A DNA stretch of 64,000 nucleotides from Porpolomopsis calyptriformis (taxonomy: Eukaryota > Basidiomycota > Agaricomycetes > Agaricales > Hygrophoraceae): contig OX621167.1 in the NCBI GenBank assembly GCA_951640195.1, positions 1,054,001 through 1,118,000 on the forward strand. The letters are read 5' to 3'. Of this stretch, positions 1-12,494 are shown piece by piece. The translations under genes and the position numbers were made by a program. The notes beneath the pieces are model-generated. The model made no database searches, was not told the origin of the DNA, and worked only from the letters and a program-made list of their open reading frames with translations. Each line of letters starts with the position of its first letter. Position 1 is the stretch's first letter.

Positions 1-1152
1 GCCGACGACGAATTCGGTGTGGGGATCGTGAATATGGAGCAGTGGCGGCTGTCCAGGGGCGGGATTTGTACTCCAGCTGGATTATGATACGTGAGGGGAA
101 GCTTGAACGGGGAAGAGCTCGTTGGACATACACGCGACACGTCATATCATAGCTCGCCGTTGCGAGTACGTCCGGGCGGTGGGGGCACCACTGGACCTTC
201 CTGACCGCATACTCGTGACCGGGCAGCTGGAGCTCACACGTCCCGCCGGCTCGCCCTGGCAGGTCAGAACTTGTTTTGATCATGCGGCAGTCCCAGACTT
301 TGACGAGCTTGTCCACGCCGGCGCTGGCGAGCACGAGCGGACGGTACTTGTTCCAGTCGAGGCTGAGAATTTCCGTGGCGGACGCGGGGACGGTCAGGGC
401 GGCGGCGGAAAGGGGGTGGGTGAAGGTGTTTGCGGTGGGGCCTGGTGCGTAGGCGGGGGTACGGAGGTCGAATATTTTCATGGTGCCGTCTGTGGAGCAT
501 GTCGCGATGAGATCGGGCTCGTGCGGAGAGAACAAGGCCTGGTAGACACAAGAGGTGTGGGCTTGCAGAGTCGTGATAGAGTGCGGCCGATCCGGGGCCC
601 ACTGCGGGTTGTGAGGTGAGAGAAAGGGATGAGGGGAGGGTACGTACTATTTTTACGGTGCCATCCCACGATGAGGACGCGAAAATATCCTTTTTTAAGT
701 TGGACCAGTCGACTGAAAATGCTTCGCGGGTGTGTTCTTGCCAGGCACGGACGGGGAGGTCCTAAGTGGATATTTTAACGAGGGGACAGCATGCCGATGG
801 ACGCTCACATTCAACATCACATCCCAGAGTTTAACAGAACCATCCCCGGAGGCGGTCACCAGCTGATTCTCGTGGATCTCAGACCACGCGAGATCAAAGA
901 GGCCGTCCTGGGTGTCAAACCTGGCGCGGTTGAGATCTCAGCTGGATCGATGGGAGAACGAACGCACTGTTTGTCGAGGTTGAGGAATTCGCCAGCGACG
1001 GAAATCAGGTGGAGCCGTCCGTTGCCGACGAGACCAAAGTTGGCGGACGAGGCGAGGGCGAGACGGGTGGTATGGAACGGGGACCAGGCCAACGAATAGT
1101 GCGCGAAACCGGGTGTGAGGAGTGCAGATGGGGGTCCGCGAGGGACCGCCAT
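1..1152 (-). CDS. PEX7: Peroxisomal PTS2 receptor Pex7 (WD40), partial
   Basis: Pex7 binds proteins carrying the N-terminal PTS2 signal in the cytosol and brings them to the peroxisomal import machinery. Exons 968-1152, 809-920, 648-761, 132-601 and 1-76 join into one frame of about 319 residues that continues beyond the left edge, close to the usual 320-380. Visible family segments, in order, are [14 protein letters not shown] near the N-terminus, [78 protein letters not shown] and HTEFVVG, all typical of Pex7 WD repeats. The start is the ATG at 1150-1152, just before the conserved first blade. All four introns are 46-55 nt GT-AG. It is divergent from phosphoglucomutase, with 68 bp between start codons. 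Family assignment is firm; the last residues lie outside the window. Confidence 0.93.
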
Positions 1153-1220
1153 TTTGGATGGGTTTGGAGAAAGTCGGGGAGGACCGCATCGATCCGCGTT
1201 TCGACCCGCAACCACATCGA
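1153..1220. promoter_or_regulatory. 68-bp divergent promoter, PEX7 / phosphoglucomutase
   Basis: Only 68 bp separate the start codons of two divergent housekeeping genes, so both core promoters and 5' UTRs must overlap here or extend into the opposite coding region. I saw no TATA box or repeated motif. Confidence 0.4.
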
Positions 1221-3234
<2,014 letters not shown>

Positions 3235-3370
3235 ATGTTATAACACGAGCTAGTACTACATGGATGCCAATGTGGGGGGGCACTGCCCAACCCGAAGTGA
3301 CAGCATAAATGATGTGCGTTAAGGATACAACAGCGAACGAAATACATATTGCGGGGGGTCGTAAGTTGAT

Positions 3371-4585
3371 CTAGTTGAATACGGCGACGTAATTAATCTT
3401 CCATTTCGCGTCTGAAGAAAGGTGAGTTAGGGGTTAGTGGCATAAAGGGGAATACGGACCAGAAAAGTTGGAAGGGTCAGCAACGGCCTCGGCGCAAGAG
3501 CCGGGGCATCCAAAACTCGAATAAACGGAACCAGCCCAGTCACCGCAGAGGGTGATATCAAAGGTTAAGACGTGATCGAAAAAGTGGCTAGAAATGTCGC
3601 AAGATTGAGCGGACCAAAAGGCAGCGGGAGGACCCCAAGTGGAAGGATTGGGTTGGTGTGAGTTGATATCAGCCGGGACATTGTCTCTGGGGAAATGCCA
3701 GGCTTTGATGCCCGTGTTGTCCCAGAGATGAGCGTAGACGCCACCGCCGATATTATTGAAGCCTTGACCGAAGCTACGGGAATCAGAGTCGATGAAGGCG
3801 CAACCGTTGTTGTTCTGTGGGCTGCTGGCGCACTGATTGTTGACGATCTGACCTGTGTGAAGACGGCTGGATACGGCGGAGTCGAGTGTGCAGCCGTCGG
3901 CGGTGTGAAGGGTGTACTGGTTTTGAGAACCGGTATTGACGCCCTCGATGACGTCGATTTCGCCGCCTTTTGGCCAGTTGGGGCCTACTGACCACCAGGC
4001 AGGCCAAACGCTGCAGCCTGTTGGCATTGCAAATACGTCTGTGATGAAGAGACCTCCGTTGTATGTTTTCTTGGTGCTGATCCGAACACTGAGGAGGTGG
4101 ATGAGCGGGGTTGAGGGAGGGAGGGAGGTGAGAGACGTACGAATTGCGATTTCCACCTACGGGGACATGAGTTGTGTTGTCGACGGCGAGGACGGCGGTG
4201 CCATCTGGCTGAACGTAGGCGAGACCAGTTGAGGTGGCGGTACCCTGGTCGACGTAAGTGACTAGACCGTGAGTGGGGTCTGAGCCAGTGAAAAACTCCC
4301 ATCCGCTAGAGAGGGGGGTGAGGCCACTGATTTGAAAGAAGAGGGGGGGACGTACTCTAAGAAATTGGCACCCTTGTACATGTCGGTGAGGGTGAAGGCA
4401 TTAGATGGTGTTGAGGTGGAAGTGGGCTGCAAAGAAGAAGACGAAGAAGTAGTGGTAGTCGTAGCAGTCGTGTGGTTAGAATGATGAGAGTGGCATTTGA
4501 TCGGATTATGGTGGTGTCGTGGTCTAAGAGAATGAGGACGAGCGAGAGATGAAGAAAGAAGAGAGAGAAAGAGAATAGAGAACAT
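3371..4585 (-). CDS. Secreted GH16 beta-1,3(4)-glucanase
   Basis: Exons 4356-4585, 4141-4305, 3460-4088 and 3371-3411 encode 354 residues. The first ~15 residues form a hydrophobic secretion signal, followed by a His/Ser/Thr-rich linker to about residue 65, then a GH16 domain of the fungal Lam16A type (ANFLDGWEFFTGSDP at its start). The retaining catalytic motif E-I-D-V-I-E is at residues 175-180: Glu175 nucleophile, Asp177 helper, Glu180 acid/base. Paired cysteines in the second half fit an extracellular enzyme. The substrate is probably fungal or plant beta-1,3/1,4-glucan, for wall remodelling or nutrition; the exact linkage cannot be read from sequence. The leader mRNA contains a tetranucleotide repeat just upstream of the ATG. 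Confidence 0.9.
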
Positions 4586-4598
4586 GATCAGTTCCAGC

Positions 4599-4632
4599 TG
4601 AGTGAGTGAGTGAGTGAGTGAGTGAGTGAGTG
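4599..4632. repeat. (TGAG)n microsatellite in 5' leader of GH16 gene
   Basis: About eight uninterrupted TGAG units lie 14 bp upstream of the GH16 start codon, so they would be CTCA repeats in its 5' UTR. Such tracts vary in length between isolates and could alter leader length. Confidence 0.85.
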
Positions 4633-4729
4633 GTGGGTAAGAGAAAGAAGGAAATGAGGTAGAAACGGGCTTTTATACCGAAAATGGATGATCGAGTCCT
4701 TTTAAGGTCAGCATTGTGCTTTAACCGTA

Positions 4730-4745
4730 CACGTGTTTACACGTG
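4730..4745. promoter_or_regulatory. Two CACGTG boxes 10 bp apart
   Basis: CACGTG occurs at 4730-4735 and 4740-4745, one helical turn apart, in the 342-bp region between the divergent GH16 and NAD(P)HX dehydratase genes. CACGTG is the core site of bHLH factors such as Cbf1 or Pho4. Function here is inferred. Confidence 0.4.
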
Positions 4746-4927
4746 ACTTTGTATGAATCATCGAGGTAACTAATGCATTTTTTCGTGGGAGTCTTTCACG
4801 TCTCGCTGCGTATCTCTCCACCATCTTTCGGCAACAAGGTTCACTGCCGTCGAAGAACGACGCTAAATATAGTATCATAGTTTTTTTGATCAGCTCACTG
4901 AGTGATAGGGTCGGAGGTGAATAAAAT

Positions 4928-6011
4928 ATGAGACCGTATCTCTTCATGATTCCCAAACATATAATCGATTCTATAAAATATCTTATTCCACCTCTTGATG
5001 GTTCTCTTCACAAAGGTCAATCAGGTCGTGTAGCCGTCTTCGGTGGTGCAAAAGAGTACACCGGTGCACCTTACTTTGCTGCCATTTCTGCCTTACGACT
5101 CGTCCGTTCTTATCATTCATCATATTTCTTATTTTTCACTCAATAACCCAGTAGGGTGCCGACCTGTCCCATGTCATATGCTCTCCCTCAGCCGCTCTCC
5201 CAATCAAATCATATTCCCCCGATCTTATCGTCCACCCCACTCTCGACCCTGATGCGTACGCCTTTCCTCCTCCACTTCTCCACTCTTTCTCATCATCTCC
5301 AGGCCACTCGACCAAGTCCGATCAGACATCATCTCCATCCTCTCCCGCCTCCACGTCCTCATCATCGGCCCTGGTCTCGGTCGCGAACAGTACATGCAGT
5401 CCTACGCCAAAACCGCCATCTCCCTCGCCCGCCAGCAGTCCATGTTCATCGTCATCGATGCCGACGCCCTCGATATCGTCCGCCAAGACCCCAGCACCAT
5501 CGCCGGCTACCCCCGCGCCGTCATCACCCCAAACCTCAACGAGTTCAACCGCCTCTTGGAAGCCTTGCGCATCGACAAACACGCCGGTGAGGACAAAATG
5601 GCCGCCTTGGTTTCAAAGGCACTCGGTGGCGTCACCGTGTTGCAAAAGGGCCCTATCGACACCATAGCTATAGATACCACCCACTTGACGACCCACCCCA
5701 TCCTCGAAACCATCCAAGTCGATGTCCCCGGTGGAATGAAGAGATGCGGTGGTCAAGGTGATATTTTAAGCGGTCTCGTCGGCACCATATTGGCTTGGGG
5801 AAAATGCTACGAGGACCGCGCCAGTTTCCATCCACACATCCTTCCCTCCCGCATCCCATTCCTTGCCGCCGTCGGCGGGAGCATGCTTACCAGAACCGCC
5901 AGTCGCCGTGCCTACTTCAATCAAGGCAGGAGCCTCGTCACTCAGGACATGCTTCCAGAGATTGGAACCTCCTTTTCTGACTGGTTTGGCAAGGAGGGTA
6001 GTTACATGTAA
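4928..6011 (+). CDS. ATP-dependent (S)-NAD(P)H-hydrate dehydratase
   Basis: Metabolite-repair enzyme that uses ATP to dehydrate damaged NAD(P)HX back to NAD(P)H; ribokinase-like fold, homologue of mammalian NAXD and yeast YKL151C. Exons 4928-5101, 5155-5255 and 5303-6011 give 327 residues. Family signatures are [29 protein letters not shown] with [11 protein letters not shown], the nucleotide-site segment IGPGLGR, TPNLNEF, and the catalytic GGQGDILSG with its conserved Asp. The ATG at 4928 is the first in frame; Met7 could also start. It converges on dihydroorotase and the two coding regions overlap by 10 bp. Confidence 0.92.
6002..6011. other. Shared palindromic stop of two converging genes
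   Basis: The palindrome TTACATGTAA reads Y-M-stop on both strands. It is the last two codons and stop of the dehydratase on plus and of dihydroorotase on minus. The two coding regions overlap exactly over these 10 bp. Confidence 0.85.
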
Positions 6012-7208
6012 TCTCTCCCAACAATTTCCCACCCAATACGTCTCCCTGCCCAGAAGGGTACAACCTTCTCCTCCCCCAAACTGTAACTATCCGGTACCTT
6101 CACACCCTCTCCTACCCTCCCCAAATTCACAATCTCTCTCTCCTTACCACTCGATAGCTTATAAAACCTTCTTCCGAACGTGCTCACAAACCCCTCCAGC
6201 TTCTCAACCGCACCAAACGTTTCCAATAGCTCCGCCACCAGTGGGAGCAGAATAGCCGACGTGTATATTCCTGCCGCACAGCCATCGGTCGGTGAGCAGG
6301 TTGATTTCCTTTCTGGCGGATGCGGTGCCGAATCGGACCCTAAGAAAAACCGAGGGTGACCTGAAGACGGTGTGAATGAATGAGTTGGAATCCAGCATTC
6401 ACAACTTGCCCTCTTTGATCACGTTCCTTAATGCCTCCCTGTCATCCGGGTACTTTGCCACAGGCTTGCAGTAGTTCCAGCTCTGGCCCGCCCAGTCGTT
6501 CACGGTGAGCGCGAGGTGGTGCGCGGTGATCGTGCACGCCACCGTGGGCCCGCACGCCCTCACGGCGTCGACGGCCGCCCGGGTCGTCGCGTGCTCGAGG
6601 ACGATCCGCAGACGCGGGAAGGCCGCGTGCAGCGCGAGGAGGTGCGGCAGGAAGCGTGGCTCCGCGTTCAGCACGTGCGTGTCCGTGTCCGTGTCCGACA
6701 CCTCGCCGTGCAGGTTGAGCACCATGTCCGCGTCCTGCATCGCACTGAAGATGGGGTAGAACGCCTCGTACGAGTCGACCCCGCTCTCAGAATGGGTGGT
6801 CACTCCCCTTGGGTACGATTTAACCCCTGTCGGGCTCGACTCAGGTTCAGAAGAAAAAGACTTGGGCTATATGACCTAACCCACGATCCCTGCTTTTTTT
6901 GCTTTTTTGATTTCATCAGGGGTGAGTTCGGCGGTGAGATAGAGCGTCATCAGATATTCGACAGTGGGATCTATCGCTTCTAGTTCGGCTTTGTATGCCA
7001 GTGCCTGCTCGGTGGTTGTGATGGGTGGTATCAGATTGGGCTGTGAAGTGTGATGAATGAGTGAGCAAACAGAAAGCTGATAACGAACCATGACATAGGC
7101 AACACCGAACCCCCCTTGTCTGATATGAGGAGTAACGAGCGCTGCCATCGCATTTTGACGGAGATGGACGTGAAAGTCTGCAGGAGATGATATACGAATG
7201 ATCGACAT
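6002..7208 (-). CDS. URA4: Dihydroorotase (class II, monofunctional)
   Basis: Third step of pyrimidine synthesis: cyclisation of carbamoyl-aspartate to dihydroorotate. Exons 7089-7208, 6881-7040, 6410-6826 and 6002-6360 give 351 residues, normal for the class. Zinc ligands are visible: His13 and His15 in DFHVHLRQ; the lysine normally carboxylated (Lys96) in VKSYPRG; His in LNLHGE and in VLEHATT; and Asp in GSDSAPH. Intron 3 (6361-6409) has a GCAAGT donor; the alternative GT four bases on breaks the frame. It is divergent from the Zn2Cys6-array gene, with 47 bp between start codons. Confidence 0.93.
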
Positions 7209-7255
7209 GGATTTCGGAGATCTAAATTAGAGCTCCGACAACTCCCTCAACCGCT
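7209..7255. promoter_or_regulatory. 47-bp divergent promoter, dihydroorotase / Zn2Cys6 array
   Basis: Start codons on opposite strands are 47 bp apart. No clear core element is visible, so one or both promoters must reach into the neighbouring coding sequence. The short gap slightly weakens confidence in the 7256 start. Confidence 0.35.
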
Positions 7256-8349
7256 ATGGACGGCTCAGTCCCGACTTCCGAAAACCCAACGATATGGCCG
7301 AGGAGGGCATCAAAGGTGCCGTGCTCTCTGTTTCAAAAACAAACACAACGTTGACATCAACCAGGCCTGCGCAGGTTGTAGGTAAGCCATGTCGTGGTAT
7401 ATCCTGTGTCCAAATCGAATCTGTCACTTCAGACACGATAAAACACGATGCGACGGGGCGAGGTAAGTCAAGTGCATCGCATCGCATCGCCCGCACACAC
7501 ACACAAACACGACACAGACCCTGCGGCGGCTGCGCGAAAAGGGGGCTCACGGCCGCGCAGTGCGTCGATGGCTGCGATCCCTGCCGGCGTGCTCGCGTCC
7601 GGTGCGAAGACGGGACGCCGTGCAGGCGGTGCCGCCAGATGGCGCTTCATTGCTCGGGCGCCCCCGATCCCGGAGACGCCCCGCAAGACGCTCCTCACCC
7701 TCACGTCCCGGTCTCGGCCCCGCGCAGGTCAGGTGGGAATGAACGTGCCAAGTTGGCTTGTCAGAGCTGTCGCCGGGATAACAAAAAGGTGAGTGATGTA
7801 TTTATGTGTTTTTTTTTTCGTTATTTGATATTTTTTTAGTGTGATGACCAGCGCCCGTGTGCTCGGTGCGTCGCTCGCGAAGAGGCGTGCGTGCATGTCG
7901 GGCGCGAACCCAAACTGGCCATGCTCCGGTGTATGAGATGCAGGCGGGAGAATAGGAAGTGCGAAGAGGCCAGGCCGTGCAGCCATTGTGTCGACAACGG
8001 GAGCGAGTGTGTCAGCTTTGGCAGGCGAGGCGGCAGTCAATGGCCAAGAGTGAAATCGGTCAGTGACCCTCTTTTCTCTCTCAGTCGTGTTTGACTTCTT
8101 TCCAGGCGTGTACCCATTGCAGGCATGCTTTTTTTCATTACGTTATCCTCGTAGTTGACTGTCCTACAGACGTGATAAGATTCGGTGTGACGGTATCAGG
8201 TATGACAAGGTTAATAACTGCGCTCATGGTTGACCCCCACTCCCAGACCGTGCACGGCTTGCATTCGAAAAGGATATGACTGTCGCGACCCGCCTTGTAG
8301 ATCCTGTGTCCAAAAAGGCGACCTAATGGGATGCACACACCAGAAGTAG
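7256..8349 (+). CDS. Tandem array of five Zn2Cys6 clusters, function unknown
   Basis: Exons 7256-7315, 7365-7381, 7433-7462, 7518-7788, 7840-8058, 8106-8122, 8170-8199 and 8247-8349 give 248 residues. Nearly all is C-x2-C-x6-C-x5-C-x2-C-x6-C, the binuclear zinc cluster of fungal Gal4-type factors. Clusters (first to last Cys): 22-51 (last gap x9), 55-81, 117-143, 157-183 and 201-227. Cysteines 217-244 make a sixth, overlapping copy. Each cluster has the usual basic run after Cys2, for example RRARVR, RRENRK, RRDKIR. No coiled coil, middle homology region or activation domain is seen. Clusters 1 and 5 are each split by two phase-2 introns at the same residues, leaving identical 17-nt and 30-nt exons. 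Intron 6 (8123-8169) starts GC. Alternatives: multivalent DNA binder, zinc store, or a gene formed by domain amplification. Confidence 0.72.
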
Positions 8350-8739
8350 TTAATACCTTTGTATACTATATGATAAAATGCATCCGCTTTGACCCATCGC
8401 TTTGTTTGACCATTGTTTTGCCGGCAATTACCGTGACCAGCGGCGGTGGAATGACAAGTCCCCCTCCGACCGCTTTGCTCTCATAAATCTTCTCCACTGA
8501 CCACCAGCTCGTTCAGATCCCGTCTCCCTTCGAGGAATCCCCCCAATTCGTGATTTACGCCGACCACATTATTTCTCACAATTATACAGGCCAACCCCCC
8601 GGTGGCATCCAACTCAGCGAACACCCCAGGCTCGTGGCCAACCCGCGTTCGGAAACAGAAGAAATTGTACGTGTCACCCAAGATTATCCTCGCCTTCTTT
8701 CACTTAAACTTCCTTCAAAACTGTCACCCTTCAGCCAGC
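8350..8739. other. Intergenic / leader of the C2HC gene
   Basis: No family is recognised in these 390 bp. A short plus frame at 8550-8666 is followed by a good donor (GTACGT at 8667) and an acceptor at 8734. This may be a 5' UTR exon and intron of the downstream gene, or an upstream coding exon whose frame I could not settle. Confidence 0.35.
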
Positions 8740-9639
8740 ATGATGACAAGGTAAGCCACCCCCGATTAGTCAGTTCACACCATGGCCCTCACTTCCGGCA
8801 AACGCTCGCTACAGTGCGGGGGGGAATCTCCCCAATGGCTCACAACCTGCTTCTGGGTAAATCCCTTCGAGAACGGTCTTTTTCTTTCTCCCCCCCTCTT
8901 ATATTTCCTCTTCAGCCACGGAGAAGTCGTCCAGACCGCGGCGGAGAAGGCGAGGGAGAAGAGGCTCCGTGACGACCCCATGGCCTACGTGCTTGGCCCC
9001 CTCTTTGTGATCTGTAACCGATGCGGGAGTCGCATCAAGTTGTCTCCGAAGAGCACCTACGACCCGTTTCATTGGCAGAAGCACAAAGAACGATGCCTCA
9101 AAAAGCCGGCCGGCACAGCGAAGCCAAGAGGACGTCTCCCCCGTCATTACACCGTACGTAGTCTCGTGATCGATCCTTTTTATCATACGCTTTCTCAGAT
9201 CGACATCCTCTGTTTTTAGCCCCCTCTGTACAGCAAACATCCCCCGACGGCATCCACCTCCAGGTTCGCCGTCGGCTCTACCGCCTCTTCTTCACGCACA
9301 ACAGATGAAGAAGAGGAGTTTGGGTACAATTGGATGAAGAAGGAATCCCCATCGCCGGGACTGAACGCATCTGCCGCTGCCGCCAAGCTGATCGCCACAC
9401 TCCGACCCCGCGACCTGGCATTCGAGGACTACATGGCCAACTCACACCGCACAACTATTCACGAGATCTATCCTCCCAGTAACTGGCGGTCGTGGTCCTG
9501 GTCCCAGCTGAAACCCGCCGTTTGGGACTTCCACGAGACTGAAATGTATGATGATGACGTGGACACCCAACCCCCTCGTCAACCTCCAGGTGGCACGACC
9601 TCTACCCATCCCCATCGTCAAGAAAATCCACCCTACTAG
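8740..9639 (+). CDS. C2HC zinc-finger protein, uncharacterised
   Basis: Exons 8740-8750, 8815-8856, 8916-9153 and 9220-9639 give 236 residues. A helical Lys/Arg/Glu-rich stretch (AAEKAREKRLRDDP) precedes a finger of the form C-x2-C-x15-H-x3-H-x3-C, seen as CNRCGSRIKLS through HWQKHKERC. This layout recurs in uncharacterised basidiomycete proteins and could bind nucleic acid or another protein. The second half is Ser/Thr/Pro- and acid-rich, probably disordered, with a WRSWSWSQLKP segment. The downstream joins are fixed by frame. The start is not certain: an upstream exon could extend the N-terminus. Confidence 0.6.
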
Positions 9640-10211
9640 CACCGCTGTCTGCGCTCACACGCTTTGCCTCGCTCTCGAGTTGGTATCATATCCCACACTA
9701 CTTGGAATCGAACTAGTCCATACACATACGCGACCTCTTGGGGTATCTGACTGGTTTCCTTTGGATCTAGAGCGCTTCTCATTTACTCTCTGCCTACATA
9801 GTCTGTTTACATAGTATAAATAAATTTGTATTGTAAGTCTGTAGAATTTCCCCGTATTCACCTTTACTTTGTTGTACTAGAACTGTAACATCAAATCCTC
9901 GTCGAGATCAACCGTGCAGAGCTTTAGACAACACCGCCGCTGATAATCCTTGGCGCCAATCCATCTCATAATGCATACCGCAGACTTTAGGAACTGTACT
10001 CATTCTCGTTGATTTCTGAAACGCAGATGTGAATGAGAGCAGGTACATCTGTGGCCACAGAAAACCGGAGAATTGCCTTATATGGGTTAGTCGGCGGCTT
10101 GTCCACCCCGTTACCGTATGGTTACCCCGTGCCTCGAGTTGACCATTTAAACTCGCCACCGATCCTCTCCTTATCGCTGTCAAAGTTTACCCCCACCCGT
10201 GTTTTGCCAAC
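9640..10211. other. Gene-free spacer
   Basis: These 572 bp hold the 3' region of the C2HC gene (AT-rich, with a TAAATAAA-like signal near 9816) and the promoter of the repeat protein downstream. Short frames here have no recognisable content. Confidence 0.5.
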
Positions 10212-12494
10212 ATGGATTCACTGGCAAGTTCTGCTAGCCCCCTCAGTTTTCAACCCTGCTAATGTTGACTGATACCGCCCCACCCCCCAGCCTGCGGATT
10301 TTCGCGTAAAATATGACCAGATGCGTACGGTCATAGACCCTCTCACCCAAAAGTCGGTCACGGACGTTATGGGTGGCTCCTTTTGGGGATTTAAGGAATA
10401 CGAGAACGGCGCTCGCCGATTTAATTTCTCCGAAGGCGATATCGCCTCTTTCGATCATACCAACCGATACCCCATCGTTTGTATTTATGGCCCTCTATTC
10501 AAGCGCTACGTCGAGCTCGGAGGACACGAGAGGAGCGCGCTCGGAAGACCCCTGACTGACGTGCGCGACCTCCCGGACGGCAGTCGATGTGCCGTCTTTG
10601 AAGGCGGCCACCTTCACCAGTGGGCGGACAACGTAGACTGGTCAGTGTGTTTTTTTTTTTTTTTTGATCCGGTCCTTGGGCACCAAACCCTCTTTCCTTT
10701 TTCTCCAGTTTCCCGGCCTCTCAATGCATGGCAACTTGGCAACCACCTCCCCCGCCTTTCGCGTTCGGTATGGGGCCGCATAATATGGTGAGTGCATCGA
10801 AGTATGGTCTCGAACAATTTAATAACCCCCTTCCCATACAGCCCCTTGTATTCCTTTATAAATGGCAGGAGCTTGCTTTAATACGCGATCCTCTTACCGG
10901 TCATACCGTCGGCCAAAAACTCGGCCCTATCGACTACGATGTGAGTAATATCGACGTCGGAGGACAGCGAATCGTGTTCTCCGGAGGGGAAATCGTCGTT
11001 CATGACAACAGAGGTTTCGGAGTCTACGGCCCAATATTCAAGTATTGGACTGGTGTCAACGGAGGATGGGGTCGTCCTATGACTGATGAACAAGAGCTGC
11101 AAGACGGTGGCCGCTGTCAGGTATTCGAAGGCGGACATATTCATCGATATGGTGACACCGCTGGACCGTGAGTCTTTTGAGTAGTTCCCCTCTTTTTATT
11201 ACTTCACATCCCTTGGACAGTGTCCCCCCGGAAAGATGTACTGCTAGATTTAGGCCGCTGCCAAGGCCTGGCCTGGCTTTCAATAGGATGGTGAGTTGCG
11301 AAATTCTTTCACGTTTTCTTTCTTTCTCTCGCTACATTTACGCTTGGCTTTTCTTCTGTATTTACTCGATCACAACAGAACCCTTTCTATCAATATAAAT
11401 GGAGCCAACTTCTCCTCGTGAATAAGCCAGACAATCAAAAACCCATTGCTTTAGGTACTGAATCCCCCCCCTCCTCTCATAAACTAAGCTGACGACTCTT
11501 TGCATGAAAGAACTGGGAGATCTCGACTGTTTCCATGAAAAATGGAACGGCAACAAGCCCGGACACTACTTCACCTTCAGCAATGGACTTCTTGGCAGTC
11601 ATACGCATGACATGCGTCCTGCTCCACCGGGCACACCCCTGGAACTTATGGCGCCGTTTGCCGTGTACGGCGGCATTTTCAGGTTCTGGTGGGACGCTGG
11701 CGGGTCTGACTCGAAATACGGTAGACCAATCTGTGACCAGCAAGGTTTGCCAGACGGTGGACGCTGTAATATTTTTGAGGGCGGGCATATTCATTTCTAC
11801 AACGGGGAGTCCCGAGAGTGAGTGCCATCCGTAGTGCATCTTTATTTTTTTTAAATGCTTCCCCCCCGTTTCCAGATTCCCTGCGCACGATTGTAAAGCA
11901 CCCTACCAGCCCCGGCCTCCCCGTGACACGTTACCCACTATGCCCAATCAACCATTCCTCCAGGGTCAGTCCCCGGAAGCATACTACCCTCCCTCGTCTG
12001 CCCCCGAAGGATTTGGCTCGTCTCCGCATCATCTTCCGACCGGAGGAGTATTTGGGTCATCTCCAGTTCATCTTCCGACCGGAGGAGGATTTGGGTCATC
12101 CCCTCTTCATCATCTTCCGACGTCTGTTCCTGGAGGATTTGGGGCGCACCTTCCGCACATGAACCTGCCATCTTTCTCTGACTCTCGGCCCCCTCAACCT
12201 GATGAGAATTCTTATAATGGCTATCAACCCCCACCTCAGCCTGACATGATCTTTCAACCGGCCCAACCTCCCGAACCAGCCGAAATAAACTACCCCCAGC
12301 CGCCCTTCCAACAACCGGTGGCAGACGGGCAGGGCTTCTCTATGCCTTTCTCCAACGCGAACAACGAGACATCTGGAGGGAAACCTCTCGGATTGATCGC
12401 AGCGCTGATCTTTGGAATAATCGGATACAATATTGAGAAGGATTGTAAGGGGGATGATGATGATGGCGGTTGCTGCTGCTGCTGCTGCTGTTGA
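10212..12494 (+). CDS. Triple LGFP-like repeat protein with TM and Cys7 tail
   Basis: Exons 10212-10223, 10291-10640, 10709-10787, 10842-11167, 11221-11290, 11379-11454, 11511-11817 and 11876-12494 give 612 residues. Three homologous modules lie at about 5-121, 148-256 and 280-407. Each opens with an aromatic Y-K-W or K-Y-D segment and a D-P-L-T turn, and ends in a unit like GRPLTDVRDLPDGSRCAVFE followed by GGH(L/I)H, resembling LGFP repeats. Linkers carry Cys and Pro-rich runs. Residues 408-575 are Pro/Gly-rich with three FGSSPxHLPTGG-type copies. A hydrophobic helix (PLGLIAALIFGIIGYNI), four Asp and seven terminal Cys follow. A phase-0 intron precedes each module, suggesting exon-wise duplication. 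The 12-nt first exon uses a GCAAGT donor; Met at 10321 is an alternative start. No enzymatic site is seen; a surface or membrane-anchored binding protein is inferred. Confidence 0.65.
12471..12491 (+). repeat. (TGC)n tract coding the Cys7 C-terminus
   Basis: Six TGC codons and one TGT directly precede the stop TGA, encoding seven consecutive cysteines. Triplet slippage would change the number of cysteines without changing frame. Confidence 0.85.
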
